From the NCBI RefSeq assembly GCF_000744415.1, contig NZ_JQLW01000009.1, positions 1 to 64,000 of the forward strand: a stretch of DNA of 64,000 bases. Direction: 5' to 3'. Both the position numbers and the translations under genes were made by a program. Below the pieces are notes generated by a model. That model saw only the letters and a list, made by a program, of their open reading frames with translations. It had not been told where the DNA came from and did not search any database. The DNA is from Ghiorsea bivora (GTDB taxonomy: Bacteria > Pseudomonadota > Zetaproteobacteria > Mariprofundales > Mariprofundaceae). This document shows positions 18,099 through 28,325 of the stretch, piece by piece. Within the stretch, counting starts at the first letter, position 1. The number at the start of each line of letters is the position of its first letter.

Positions 18099-18860
18099 TT
18101 GTTATTACTCAGCAAATCCATTGCCCAACTACTCATTCCACCAGCAAGCCTCATTCTACTGGGCTTGATTGGTATCTACTTTTGGCAAAAACGATGGGGA
18201 AAAAAGCTTACTTTAGCATGCTTGATATTGCTTTGGTTATTCAGCACTGCCCCTGTTCGCAATATACTCACATCATCTTTAGAATACCAATATCCAGCTT
18301 ATAGTTTTAATCAAATTCTGCCTAATAACACTGCCATTGTTTTGCTAGGCAACGGTGTGCAAGAGCAAGCACCCGATTATCAATATCAGGACACCTTAAG
18401 CAGATTTGGTATGATGCGTACCATTTATGCTGCACAAATTGCTAAACACACTGGGCTAGCTATCTATGCAACGGGTGGAACACCTCTAAATGAACACGCT
18501 GCCAGTGAAAGCAGTGTCATGAAATACTGGTTGATAACATTGGGCATTGATGCCACCCATATTTACGAAGAAAACCAAGCCAACACCACTTGGGAAAATG
18601 CAACTTTTACTACGGCTCTGCTCAAAAAGAAAAACATCAACAGTGTCATTTTAGTCACATCAGCTTGGCATATGCCTAGGGCTGTCTGGTGTTTTGAACA
18701 ACAAGGTTTAACCGTGATTCCCGCACCTACCGATTACCTCACCGACCAAGCTACTTATGATATACGCAGCTTTTTGCCACGTTGGGACAGGTTAGGTGAC
18801 AGCGGTGATGCACTACATGAATACTTAGGTTTGTTTTGGTATAAGCTTAAGTACGATTAA
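18099..18860 (+). CDS. ElyC/YdcF family DUF218 envelope protein
   Basis: Inner-membrane protein with a periplasmic DUF218 domain. In E. coli ElyC is needed for normal peptidoglycan/lipid-carrier metabolism at low temperature. N-terminal ~60 residues contain two membrane helices; the rest carries the DUF218 core (AIVLLGNGVQE, YATGG, ENATFTTALL, LVTSAWHMPRAVW). I place the start at TTG 18099 (253 aa), because the N-terminus then lines up with ElyC and an AGG lies upstream. The longer frame from ATG 18036 would overlap the DJ-1 gene by 49 bases and adds an atypical Cys/His-rich stretch. It ends four bases from the convergent kinase gene. Confidence 0.82.
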   Translation: MLLLSKSIAQLLIPPASLILLGLIGIYFWQKRWGKKLTLACLILLWLFSTAPVRNILTSSLEYQYPAYSFNQILPNNTAIVLLGNGVQEQAPDYQYQDTLSRFGMMRTIYAAQIAKHTGLAIYATGGTPLNEHAASESSVMKYWLITLGIDATHIYEENQANTTWENATFTTALLKKKNINSVILVTSAWHMPRAVWCFEQQGLTVIPAPTDYLTDQATYDIRSFLPRWDRLGDSGDALHEYLGLFWYKLKYD

Positions 18861-18864
18861 GCAA

Positions 18865-20700
18865 CTAACGTAGCTGTTGCTGTATCATCTTGTTTAATTT
18901 ATCCATGGTGTATGGTTTCTCTAAAATGCACTCATCCATGCTAGGTAATTCATCCAATGTATTATCTTTATCATAACCCGTCACAAAAATAACCCGTAAA
19001 TCACCTTGAATCGCACGCATCTTTTGCACCGCGCGAACACCGCCCATCACAGGCATAGTCACATCGGTCACCACCAAACTAATTTGGCTTTGATACTGCT
19101 CAAATAATTGCACCGCTTGTTTGCCATGTTTTGCTTCAAGCACTTCATAACCCAAAGCCGTCAATGCATGTTTCTGTGATTTCAACAAGGTAACATCATC
19201 ATCCACCAACAAAATCATTTCACCCAAACCCACAGATACCGTACCTGAATCATCAAAATGTTTTTCGGCTGTAACCGTATCATCAATAGGAATAAACACT
19301 TTAAAAGCCGTGCCTTTACCCACTTCACTTTGTACTTGAATCTTACCACCATGGCTTTGAATTGCCCCAAAACACATGGCCAAACCTAACCCTGTCCCTT
19401 TTCCCACTTCTTTGGTCGTATAAAATGGTTCAAATATTTTATCCACTTGCTCAGGTGCAATGCCCTGGCCATTATCAATCACCGTAAATGTAGCATAAGA
19501 TGCTGCTGTTAAGTCTGGATTATATTGCTTAAAACGTGTGCTAGGAAAATACTTCTCAACTTTTACAATGATCGAAGGTGTTTCCATACCCTTCATGGCA
19601 TCACGTGCATTATTCACCATATTCATCAACACTTGCTGCAACTGCGTTGCATTGGCACGCACAAGCAGCGGTTGCTCATAGTTTTCAAGCCGCATTTGTA
19701 TCTTGTCGGATATAGAAACTTCTGCAAGTTTAAACGCTTCCTTCATAAACAATACCATATCAAACGACACCAACTCAACATGATCTTTACGAGCAAAAGT
19801 TAACAACTGTTTGACCATATCCGATGCCCGCATCACCAAACGCTCAATATCAACTGTGCGTTTTTGTATATCTTTATCTTCTTTGGTTTTACGTTTAATC
19901 ATAAATAAATTGGCATTAATGCCAGCCAACATATTATTAAAATCATGAGCAATGCCACCCACCAATGTACCCATAGTTTCCATTTTCTGTGCTTGGAAAA
20001 ACCGTTGCTCACTCTCTTTTAAAAATAGGGCTGTTTCCTTATGCTTTTCAACTTCCTCTTTTAGCTGCACATTAGCCTTTTGCAAAGCGCCTGTTCTCTC
20101 TTGCACATGTTGTTCTAAGTTTTCACGTAAACGATTAAGCTCTTCAATCGTCCCTTCATAACGGACATGTAACTTCTCAAACTGAGCTTCTAAACCCGAA
20201 GCAAACAATGAAGAAGCAATATACAAACAAAAGAAGTATAATAAATAATCATTTTCATAAGGTAAAATGTAATAATTATGAAAATGGAGGGTTATAGCCA
20301 CTATCAAAAGGCATGCATAACCTATAATCCAATACCAAGCCCGTGGCAGCCCCATTAACATGGCTGCTAAAAAAGGGAAAAACAAACTCCAGCCCGAACC
20401 GCCCTTAGCGAGGCCACCATCAATAAAGACGGTAAACATAATAAATATAACCAAGGATAACAAAAGGTAACTACGTATCAACAATGTTTTTCCATTGCAT
20501 GGGGCTAATGCACAATAAGCAAACAATCCTGAAACAATAATTTCAATTAAAGCCAACGTTGTATCATCATTGAAGAAGTTAATGCCTGAAAATAAAATCA
20601 CTATAGGTGCAGCAATTCCAGCAATAAATTTTATCACTTGGCATTGAAACGTAACACCTTGAGCTTTACCAGCTGTATACCCCATAAAAATACGTTTCAT
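18865..20700 (-). CDS. Membrane-bound hybrid sensor histidine kinase
   Basis: 611-aa two-component sensor. Residues ~20-165 form five or six membrane helices with short loops, an integral-membrane sensor of unrecognised type. Residues ~170-235 are a coiled coil. The HisKA domain has His252 in GGIAHDFNN. A HATPase domain (about 345-470) contains DNGQGI and GKGTGLGLAM. A receiver domain follows (about 490-605) with phosphoacceptor Asp in VTDVTMPVMGG. The kinase core closely resembles that of the soluble hybrid kinase at 5119-6588, suggesting a shared lineage. There is no DNA-binding output domain; the divergent orphan receiver at 20868 is a plausible but unproven partner. Confidence 0.88.
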   Translation of the reverse strand: MKRIFMGYTAGKAQGVTFQCQVIKFIAGIAAPIVILFSGINFFNDDTTLALIEIIVSGLFAYCALAPCNGKTLLIRSYLLLSLVIFIMFTVFIDGGLAKGGSGWSLFFPFLAAMLMGLPRAWYWIIGYACLLIVAITLHFHNYYILPYENDYLLYFFCLYIASSLFASGLEAQFEKLHVRYEGTIEELNRLRENLEQHVQERTGALQKANVQLKEEVEKHKETALFLKESEQRFFQAQKMETMGTLVGGIAHDFNNMLAGINANLFMIKRKTKEDKDIQKRTVDIERLVMRASDMVKQLLTFARKDHVELVSFDMVLFMKEAFKLAEVSISDKIQMRLENYEQPLLVRANATQLQQVLMNMVNNARDAMKGMETPSIIVKVEKYFPSTRFKQYNPDLTAASYATFTVIDNGQGIAPEQVDKIFEPFYTTKEVGKGTGLGLAMCFGAIQSHGGKIQVQSEVGKGTAFKVFIPIDDTVTAEKHFDDSGTVSVGLGEMILLVDDDVTLLKSQKHALTALGYEVLEAKHGKQAVQLFEQYQSQISLVVTDVTMPVMGGVRAVQKMRAIQGDLRVIFVTGYDKDNTLDELPSMDECILEKPYTMDKLNKMIQQQLR

Positions 20701-20867
20701 TTAATCAACAGATCTCTCGCATGTTCAACACCTTAAAGTAGTATTTCTAGATTATAGCTAACACGCAAGCAAAGTGCCAAAAGTTATTTATTCAAATACA
20801 CATAGCTCTCATATAGACTAATTTCTACTATTGATTTTTTTTTATACTTTTCTATTAATTTAATTTC

Positions 20868-21678
<811 letters not shown>

Positions 21679-21751
21679 CCACTACAGTAATCAGCTGTCC
21701 TGCCGATTACTCGAACCCATCAGGGGGCTCACCCATGACACAACCTCAAAT

Positions 21752-21775
21752 AAAAAAGCCACCCTGTCGGGTGAC
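21752..21775 (-). terminator. ssrA intrinsic terminator
   Basis: On the minus strand the stem tcaccc / gggtgg with loop gaca is followed by a run of six T (plus-strand aaaaaa 21752-21757). It lies 10 bases past the CCA end of ssrA. Confidence 0.8.
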
Positions 21776-21785
21776 TTTGTTTATT

Positions 21786-22137
21786 TGGTGGAGGCGGTGG
21801 GATTCGAACCCACGTCCAAAAACCATCAGCCAGAGGCTCTACATGTTTAGTCCGTTATTATAGCACCTACTGAAAACCTAACGGACAAGGGCTTCAATAG
21901 GTCGTCTCGTTACTATTTAACCTTGGCAAGCACGAGTCTCCACTTCCCAAATAGCGATTCCATCTGTTTGACCCTGGATTCTCAAGCGATGGACAACTCA
22001 AGAGCAGGGTAACTTACGCAGCGTAAGCTAGTTCTACTTCGTCGTTTGCAATTATTGCAAATTGGCCTGGGTAACGGGCGTACCTACCCGACATGCACCT
22101 AAGGGTTCAGAATCTCTGTCGAAACCATGTCGCCCCC
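21786..22137 (-). ncRNA. ssrA: Transfer-messenger RNA (tmRNA)
   Basis: 352-nt tmRNA that rescues stalled ribosomes with SmpB. The 5' end GGGGGCG (from 22137) pairs with the 3' CGCCTCC to give a 7-bp acceptor stem, followed by A and encoded CCA (21786-21788). The tRNA-like T-arm has ggttcgaatccc. The tag reading frame (22014-22049) encodes ANDEVELAYAA then TAA, so the added tag is Ala-ANDEVELAYAA, ending in the usual AA recognised by ClpXP. The coding stretch ends in tacgctgcgtaa. It lies downstream of and parallel to the uracil-DNA glycosylase gene. Confidence 0.97.
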
Positions 22138-22200
22138 TTATGGGTGAGCGCGAAAGCCTACACGCCACCAAGCATGACGCAATCACTTCACGCATATCAA

Positions 22201-22977
22201 CTATATAAGTGTTTGGTAGTAAGCTTTCAAGCGGTTTAAATCAGCCCACGCACGGCGTTTGTGTTGCTGAGAGCGAAGCAAATAGGATGGATGATCAATC
22301 ACCAGTACAGGAATACCCCGAAAATCAAACTGCCCTTCTCTTAGATCGGCAAGGGATGCTTCATTTTTAAGCAAGGTATGTGCAACAACTCTGCCCAACA
22401 TACAAATCAATTTGGGTTGCAACATATCAAGCTGGTGAACCAACCACTGTTCACAAACTGCAAATTCTTCAGGTTTGGGCGTTCGCCCATGCTGTGGACG
22501 ACATTTCACACCATTCATCACATATACACTGTCTCTATCCAAACCAACCGATGCCAACATACGGGTAAATAATTGCCCTGCAGAGCCAATAATGGGTTGC
22601 CCTGCAACATCATCTTCACGGCTTGGTGCATCACCAATAAATACCAAGTCAGCTTGCTGATGACCACTGCCAAACACCACTTTATTCCTTGATTTCGCTA
22701 AATCACAGCTGACACAAGCTTCCACTTGTGTTTGCAATGCACTCAAATCATCAACTTTGGATACATTTGGTGCTATTTTAGGTTTTTGAGCAACAGCCGC
22801 TACTTCGGCAACGGTAATAACAGCTTCTTGCGCAGGTTTGGCATACAGCTCTGATTGTACGACTTCATCAACTACTTTATTTTCTAAGCTTGTTTCCGTT
22901 GAAGAAGGCACAAACAAAGAAATCGGCGTTTGCACACCGATTTCCTTTAAATAAATCTGTTGAAAATTATCTTTCAT
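22201..22977 (-). CDS. Family 4 uracil-DNA glycosylase (Fe-S)
   Basis: Removes uracil from DNA to start base-excision repair. The C-terminal ~175 residues are the family-4 UDG domain: four cluster-binding cysteines (Cys88, 91, 159, 175) for a 4Fe-4S centre, the active-site motif GDAPSRED (115-122; family consensus GEAPG-x-x-ED) with AGQPIIGSAG, and the second motif HPSYLLR near residue 230. The first ~85 residues are a low-complexity Val/Ala/Lys extension common in proteobacterial members annotated as bacteriophage-type DNA polymerase. Gly-to-Ser and Ala-to-Ser changes occur in the two motifs, but the catalytic framework is intact. Confidence 0.9.
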   Translation of the reverse strand: MKDNFQQIYLKEIGVQTPISLFVPSSTETSLENKVVDEVVQSELYAKPAQEAVITVAEVAAVAQKPKIAPNVSKVDDLSALQTQVEACVSCDLAKSRNKVVFGSGHQQADLVFIGDAPSREDDVAGQPIIGSAGQLFTRMLASVGLDRDSVYVMNGVKCRPQHGRTPKPEEFAVCEQWLVHQLDMLQPKLICMLGRVVAHTLLKNEASLADLREGQFDFRGIPVLVIDHPSYLLRSQQHKRRAWADLNRLKAYYQTLI

Positions 22978-23080
22978 CAGTAGTTATGTTTATTGACCGA
23001 TAAAATACTTTAGTCCTAGGCTCGAACTTGAAGCTGTAGCAGCGCTACCGCAAAAGTGAGAAACGACGGAATCAAGCATT

Positions 23081-24031
23081 TTAGCCTTTCAACAAACCAT
23101 CAACGTAGGTTTTTGAGCCTAGATATACTGGCACACGTTGATGCAATGCTTCAGGTTGCACTTCAGACACCAACATATCTTTACTCATCGATTTACCACC
23201 TGCTTGTTCCATCACAAAACCCATTGGAATTGCTTCATACAACAAACGAAGTTTACCCGTAGTGTTTTTACCATCGGCTGGATACAAAAATACACCGCCT
23301 TTAAGCAATGTACGGTGTACGTCGGCAACCATTGCACCCACATAACGCATACCAAGACCTGTATCTTTTTTCAAATTCTCAAGCTTCTCACCCATGCCAT
23401 CTGACCACTGATCAGCATTGGATTCATTTACGGAGTAATAACCACCTGTTTCAGGGATACGAATATTATCATGGCTCAATTCAAAGCGAGCTGATGCTGG
23501 GTTGAAGGTGAAACCATGTGTACCTTCACCTACAGAATAAACAAGCATGGTTGATGGACCATACAAAACATAACCTGCAGCAATCACTTCAGAACCTGCT
23601 TGAAGTGTATCAGACACATGCGGACGCTCAGAGTTGGCTGATTTACGTTTTACGATGGAAAAGATGGTACCTACTGGGCCATCCACATCCAAATTTGATG
23701 AACCATCAAGTGGGTCAACCAATACCAAATAATCAGCATCGGTATACTCTTCAATCACCAATAATTCTTCTTGCTCTTCAGAGCCTACCGCGCAAACAAA
23801 ACCAGTGGAGCGCATTTCTTCCAAGAAAATTTCATCAGACAACACATCCAAAACTTGTTGTTCTTCACCTTGCACATTCTCAGCACCAGCAGCACCCAAA
23901 GCACCACGGAATACTGCGCCACGCAATAAAGCAGAGATTTCAATCGCCGCGCGACCCACGCCCTGAATGATTGGCATCATATCATGCCCATGTTTTCCTT
24001 CGCTTGCGATTCGACTAAGTGTTGTTGGCAT
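23081..24031 (-). CDS. fbp: Fructose-1,6-bisphosphatase class I
   Basis: Hydrolyses fructose-1,6-bisphosphate to fructose-6-phosphate in gluconeogenesis and the Calvin cycle. The class I metal-binding signature VDPLDGSSNLD is at residues 105-115, preceded by an acidic GSEEQEE segment that matches the metal-site Glu region. The 316-aa length is typical. The ATG has a strong GGGGAGAA site. The gene is divergent from the MidA-like methyltransferase with a 62-base shared promoter region. A second, unrelated FBPase (glpX) lies at 55467, so this genome carries both classes. Confidence 0.95.
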   Translation of the reverse strand: MPTTLSRIASEGKHGHDMMPIIQGVGRAAIEISALLRGAVFRGALGAAGAENVQGEEQQVLDVLSDEIFLEEMRSTGFVCAVGSEEQEELLVIEEYTDADYLVLVDPLDGSSNLDVDGPVGTIFSIVKRKSANSERPHVSDTLQAGSEVIAAGYVLYGPSTMLVYSVGEGTHGFTFNPASARFELSHDNIRIPETGGYYSVNESNADQWSDGMGEKLENLKKDTGLGMRYVGAMVADVHRTLLKGGVFLYPADGKNTTGKLRLLYEAIPMGFVMEQAGGKSMSKDMLVSEVQPEALHQRVPVYLGSKTYVDGLLKG

Positions 24032-24093
24032 ATTACAGTTCTCCCCGAGAAATTAAGTGTGCCGCATTTTAGCCCAAAAAAGAGAATATTACC

Positions 24094-25242
24094 ATGAATA
24101 ATGAACATCAACGCCTTTACGCACTTACTGAGCATATCCTTGCGCTTATGCAAACAAAAGGCGGTGCAATATCTTTTCACGATTGGATGCAAGCTGCCCT
24201 TTATCAACCTAAGCTAGGCTATTATGAAAGCGAACGCATCTTTGGCAAAGAAGGTGACTTTACCACGGCGACCGCCATGGGGGATTGGTTATCCTTGGGC
24301 TTTGCTGAAAGTATAAACAAAGCATGGCATACTATGGGTGAGCCAAGCGACTGGACCTTGCTGGAGCAAGGCGGTGGTAATGGTGATTTATTGTGCAATA
24401 CTTTAACACAACTTAAGCAACAAGGGTTGTTTCCCTCACAAATTATTGCCGTTGAGACCAGCGAACAACTGCGCCAGCGACAAGCAAACAACTTCAGCAA
24501 ACATGAATTTAACATCCAACAACACGCAAATCTAGAAGACATCAATCCCATAGAAAACCTTATCATGTTTAGCAATGAACTGCCTGATGCTTTTCCTGTT
24601 CAAACTTTTTCATTCAAACAACAGCAAACCATAGAACGTGGTGTAGATTGGGATGGTGGAAAGTTTATTTGGACAGATTTGCAAACCATCAACACAGCTA
24701 TCCCTCAACATATACAAACATCTTGGACAGAAGAATATATCAGCGAATTCAACCCCAATTTACAACCTTGGCAACAAGCCATTAGCCATATAGCGCAACG
24801 AGCCGTGGTACTCACGGTTGATTATGGTTATACGCAAAAAGAATACTATCGCCCTGCCCGAATCGGCGGCACATTGATGGGGCATTATCAGCATCAAGTA
24901 GTGGACGATGTGCTCAAACTATCACCTGGCGTTTGTGACATCACTACCCATGTGGACTTCACGGCATTAAAAAAATCTGGTGAATCCGTGGGGCTAAAAA
25001 GCATCGCATATACCACCCAAGGCGCATGGCTGGCGGAGTCCAAAGCCGTGCAAGATAACATTCAAAAACTTGCACAACATCCAAGTGTAGAAAACATAGC
25101 ACAAATCACCCATGCCAAACGCTTAATGCTACCTACAGGCATGGGCGAATCATTTAAGCTGTTGATTCAAGGCAAAGGTTTGGATGAAACAAGCAGTCAA
25201 AGTCTGATCTCACCAAGCTTTGACCGCTTACATACTTTATAG
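24094..25242 (+). CDS. MidA/NDUFAF7-like SAM-dependent methyltransferase
   Basis: 382-aa protein of the COG1565/DUF185 family. The mitochondrial member NDUFAF7 methylates an Arg of the complex I 49-kDa subunit (NuoD/NuoCD in bacteria) during assembly. Visible features: N-terminal GGAISFHDWMQAALYQPKLG (the family's conserved start region), GDFTTA, the SAM-binding loop GGGNGD (93-98), SNELPDAFPV, and VDYGY. Bacterial substrates are not established; a complex I role is inference from the mitochondrial homologue. Confidence 0.88.
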   Translation: MNNEHQRLYALTEHILALMQTKGGAISFHDWMQAALYQPKLGYYESERIFGKEGDFTTATAMGDWLSLGFAESINKAWHTMGEPSDWTLLEQGGGNGDLLCNTLTQLKQQGLFPSQIIAVETSEQLRQRQANNFSKHEFNIQQHANLEDINPIENLIMFSNELPDAFPVQTFSFKQQQTIERGVDWDGGKFIWTDLQTINTAIPQHIQTSWTEEYISEFNPNLQPWQQAISHIAQRAVVLTVDYGYTQKEYYRPARIGGTLMGHYQHQVVDDVLKLSPGVCDITTHVDFTALKKSGESVGLKSIAYTTQGAWLAESKAVQDNIQKLAQHPSVENIAQITHAKRLMLPTGMGESFKLLIQGKGLDETSSQSLISPSFDRLHTL

Positions 25243-25261
25243 GTTGTCAATTTATAGATTA

Positions 25262-26035
25262 TCAATCGGGCATATTCTCCGCAAAACCCTCATAAATACG
25301 CATTAAAATGGGGTCTACGGGTGGTACAGGGGGCATATCAGGTTCCGCTAAGCCCAAAACGCCACCTGTAAGATTGCCCACAAAACCACTCACTAGCCCT
25401 GCTGTAACCGACTCACTAAAGCTATTATCCTTGCGAAAAGTATCCGACGACTCATTGGCGACACTGTCCCCATCATCAACCCGACCATACCATGCTCTCA
25501 CTTTGGTTTTCATATCATACACTAACAATGAAACCGACATCATGCGTTCTGCAACTTGGGCAATAATTTTACGGTAACGGTTGGTCGGATTACCCATCTC
25601 ATCCACCACATCTTCTTCGCTTGTTTCACGATATTGACGAGGCTGATTGCGAATCACTTTGGCTATCATGAGATAACGCGCTTGAGGGAATTGTTGATGA
25701 ATCTTCTGCATCACAGGTTCAGGAAACACACCTTGCTTTTGGTAACCTTGCCACAGTTGAAGCATATCCTGCTGACCAATCTTTTCCACCAAGCTGCGTG
25801 TTGAAATCAGCTTCACACCTTTCTGCATTTTCACCAGCGATTGTTGCAACAACTCACCTTGATGTATCACCTGATTCGCATCAACTGCTTGGCTTACATC
25901 CACCGCACCTGCAATCACAATCGGGTGAGCACGAAAACTATCCTCGGTAAACGATGGGTCTTGTTGTAAACCTGCAACTTGCGTTTTACAACTTGCCAAT
26001 AATAAAAGTAACAACCATAAAAGATGTTTGCGCAT
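25262..26035 (-). CDS. Uncharacterised lipoprotein
   Basis: 257-aa lipoprotein of unknown function. The signal peptide has a Leu-rich core and lipobox LLASC; the acylated Cys is followed by Lys-Thr, so outer-membrane sorting is likely. The body is a mixed alpha/beta domain containing a segment ARYLMIAKVIRNQPRQY then ERMMSVSLLVYDMKT that looks like strands of a CsgG/TolB-N-type lipoprotein domain, but I cannot confirm this. A Gly-rich hydrophobic stretch (VTAGLVSGFVGNLTGGVLG) lies near the C-terminus. I start at the ATG at 26035 because a GGAGG site is well placed; a GTG lies two codons upstream. It follows leuD by 46 bases. Confidence 0.72.
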   Translation of the reverse strand: MRKHLLWLLLLLLASCKTQVAGLQQDPSFTEDSFRAHPIVIAGAVDVSQAVDANQVIHQGELLQQSLVKMQKGVKLISTRSLVEKIGQQDMLQLWQGYQKQGVFPEPVMQKIHQQFPQARYLMIAKVIRNQPRQYRETSEEDVVDEMGNPTNRYRKIIAQVAERMMSVSLLVYDMKTKVRAWYGRVDDGDSVANESSDTFRKDNSFSESVTAGLVSGFVGNLTGGVLGLAEPDMPPVPPVDPILMRIYEGFAENMPD

Positions 26036-26081
26036 AACCACCTCCTACATACGTCACCATATTTTAGCCAAGCTCAACACA

Positions 26082-26720
26082 TCATGCAAATAGCCAAGGT
26101 GCATCAGCTTTGCGCTTTTCTTCGTAGGCTTTGATTTTATCGGCTTGCTGCAAGGTTAAACCAATATCATCCAAACCATTCAACAAACAATGTTTACGGA
26201 AATCATCCACTTCAAAATGAAATACTTGTCCACTTGGTGTGGTCACCGTTTGTGTTTCTAAGTCTACGTTTAATGTATAACCTTCATTGCTTTCGGTTTC
26301 TGCAAACAACACATCCATTTCAGTATCACTTAACACCACAGGTAAAATACCATTCTTAAAACAGTTATTATAAAAAATATCTGCAAAGCTTGGTGCAATC
26401 ACACATGAAATACCATAATCGGCAATCGCCCAAGGCGCATGTTCCCTTGATGAACCACAGCCAAAGTTTTCGCGCGCCAACATGATTTGCGCACCCTTAT
26501 AACGCGGCTGATTCAATACAAAATCTGGGCGAATTGGACGGTTACTGCAATCCATTTCAGGCTGCCCCACATCTTCATAACGCCATTCATCAAATAAAAA
26601 TGGGCCATAACCCGTACGTTTAATCGATTTTAAAAATTGTTTGGGGATAATCGCATCGGTGTCCACATTTGCCCTATCCAATGGCACGACCAAACCTTCT
26701 AATGTTGTAAATGCTTGCAT
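26082..26720 (-). CDS. leuD: 3-isopropylmalate dehydratase small subunit
   Basis: Small subunit of isopropylmalate isomerase (leucine biosynthesis); with LeuC it converts 2- to 3-isopropylmalate. The 212-aa protein has the swivelling-domain signatures [26 protein letters not shown] and an acidic C-terminus typical of proteobacterial LeuD. I start at the ATG at 26720 with an AAGGAG site. A longer frame adds 15 residues encoded by the dispersed repeat between leuC and leuD, which have no family similarity. It is co-directional with leuC, separated by about 94 bases. Confidence 0.95.
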   Translation of the reverse strand: MQAFTTLEGLVVPLDRANVDTDAIIPKQFLKSIKRTGYGPFLFDEWRYEDVGQPEMDCSNRPIRPDFVLNQPRYKGAQIMLARENFGCGSSREHAPWAIADYGISCVIAPSFADIFYNNCFKNGILPVVLSDTEMDVLFAETESNEGYTLNVDLETQTVTTPSGQVFHFEVDDFRKHCLLNGLDDIGLTLQQADKIKAYEEKRKADAPWLFA

Positions 26721-26735
26721 ATTTAACTCCTTCTT

Positions 26736-26808
26736 AGACCCTTCAACTTCGCTCAGGGTGACCAAAAAACCAATACTCTGTCATGCCGAGTATGGTCGAG
26801 GCATCTCT
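26736..26808. repeat. Pair of small palindromic repeat units between leuD and leuC
   Basis: Two imperfect stem-loops lie head to tail. accctgagcgaagttgaagggt (minus strand, about 26740-26761) has ACCCT/AGGGT arms. A second unit (26780-26808) has atgcc/ggcat arms around a TCGA core (gtcatgccgag ... ggcatctc). Similar sequences are widespread intergenic palindromes in many bacterial genomes. They interrupt an operon that is normally tightly packed. Confidence 0.65.
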
Positions 26809-26814
26809 ACTTAC

Positions 26815-28227
26815 TTACGCGTTTTCTTTCCAATCCCGAATATCCACAAAATGACCTTTAATCGCTGCCGCAGCTGCCATCGCAGGGCTCACCAAGTGTG
26901 TACGCCCTCCAGCACCCTGCCTGCCTTCAAAGTTGCGATTTGAAGTTGATGCACAACGCTCACCAGCATCCAAACGGTCTGCATTCATGGCTAAACACAT
27001 GGAACAACCTGGCGCACGCCATTCAAAACCTGCATCCATAAATATCTTATCCAAACCTTCACTTTCAGCTTGCGCTTTCACCAAACCAGAGCCCGGCACC
27101 ACCATGGCAAGCTTCACATTGTCCGCCACTTTATAACCCTTGGCAATAGCTGCCGCCGCACGAAAATCTTCGATACGTGCATTGGTGCAAGAGCCGATGA
27201 ATACTTTATCCACGGCAATATCTTGCATGGGTGTATTTTCTTTTAAACCCATGTATTCAAATGCGCGCGTCCAACCTTCGCGTTGCACTTCATCTTTGGC
27301 ATCATCCAAAGATGGTGTGCTTGCAGTAATTGGCACTACCATTTCTGGACTGGTTCCCCATGTTACTTGCGGCACGATATTCGCAGCATCCAAGTTTACT
27401 TCTTTATCAAACACCGCATTAGCATCAGAATGCAGGTCTCGCCATGCAACTTCTGCTTTATCCCACATCTCACCCGTAGGAGCTGATGGTCTACCTTTGA
27501 CATAATCAATGGTAATATCATCTACGGCCACCATGCCGCAGCGTGCACCTGCTTCAATAGTCATATTGCACAAGCTCATGCGCCCTTCCATGGATAATTG
27601 GCGAATCGCATCCCCTGCAAATTCAATGGCATAACCTGTGCCACCTGCTGTGCCGATTTCACCAATGATATACAAGGCAACATCTTTGCCTGTAATGCCT
27701 TCAGGCAAATCGCCATCCACATTGATACGCATCACTTTGGGTTTTTTTTGAATCAAGGTTTGTGTGGCTAAAACATGCTCCACTTCGGATGTACCTATAC
27801 CCATGGCAATAGCTGCCAATGCGCCATGTGTTGAAGTATGTGAATCGCCGCATACCACCGTCATGCCGGGCAACACCAAGCCTTGCTCAGGGCCAACCAC
27901 ATGCACAATGCCTTGTCGAATATCACCCATCTTAAATTCTGTAATACCAAATTCTTCGCAATTGCTATCCAAAGCTTCAACTTGGGTACGGGCAACAGGG
28001 TCGGTAATACCATGCTCCAAACCTGTAGTCGGCACATTGTGGTCAGGTGTTGCCACCGATGCACTGGTGCGCCAAGGTTTGCGGCCTGCAATTCTCAAAC
28101 CTTCAAAAGCTTGCGGGCTGGTCACTTCATGCACCAATTGCCTGTCGATATACAATAATACCGAACCATCATCGTTTTCACTCACGACATGCTGTTGCCA
28201 AACTTTTTCAAATAATGTTTTTGCCAT
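26815..28227 (-). CDS. leuC: 3-isopropylmalate dehydratase large subunit
   Basis: Catalytic 4Fe-4S subunit of isopropylmalate isomerase (aconitase superfamily). The three cluster ligands are recognisable in [10 protein letters not shown] and [18 protein letters not shown] and the N-terminal [13 protein letters not shown] start are family hallmarks. The product is 470 aa. The ATG at 28227 with an AGGTG site is preferred over the in-frame GTG three codons upstream. It is transcribed divergently from a LysR-type regulator 98 bases away, which may control it, although regulators beside leu genes are not always specific. Confidence 0.96.
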   Translation of the reverse strand: MAKTLFEKVWQQHVVSENDDGSVLLYIDRQLVHEVTSPQAFEGLRIAGRKPWRTSASVATPDHNVPTTGLEHGITDPVARTQVEALDSNCEEFGITEFKMGDIRQGIVHVVGPEQGLVLPGMTVVCGDSHTSTHGALAAIAMGIGTSEVEHVLATQTLIQKKPKVMRINVDGDLPEGITGKDVALYIIGEIGTAGGTGYAIEFAGDAIRQLSMEGRMSLCNMTIEAGARCGMVAVDDITIDYVKGRPSAPTGEMWDKAEVAWRDLHSDANAVFDKEVNLDAANIVPQVTWGTSPEMVVPITASTPSLDDAKDEVQREGWTRAFEYMGLKENTPMQDIAVDKVFIGSCTNARIEDFRAAAAIAKGYKVADNVKLAMVVPGSGLVKAQAESEGLDKIFMDAGFEWRAPGCSMCLAMNADRLDAGERCASTSNRNFEGRQGAGGRTHLVSPAMAAAAAIKGHFVDIRDWKENA

Positions 28228-28325
28228 GTTATTCACCTCAACCCAATTTCTGAGTTGGGCAAGCTTAGCAATACTTGCCTTTAAAGAAAAATGAAATAAT
28301 CTAGGCTCATGGTTGAGAAAAACTC

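Noticed and set aside
27764-28294. 176-codon plus-strand open frame
   Set aside because: Antisense to leuC and crossing its promoter region; composition is that of a shadow frame.
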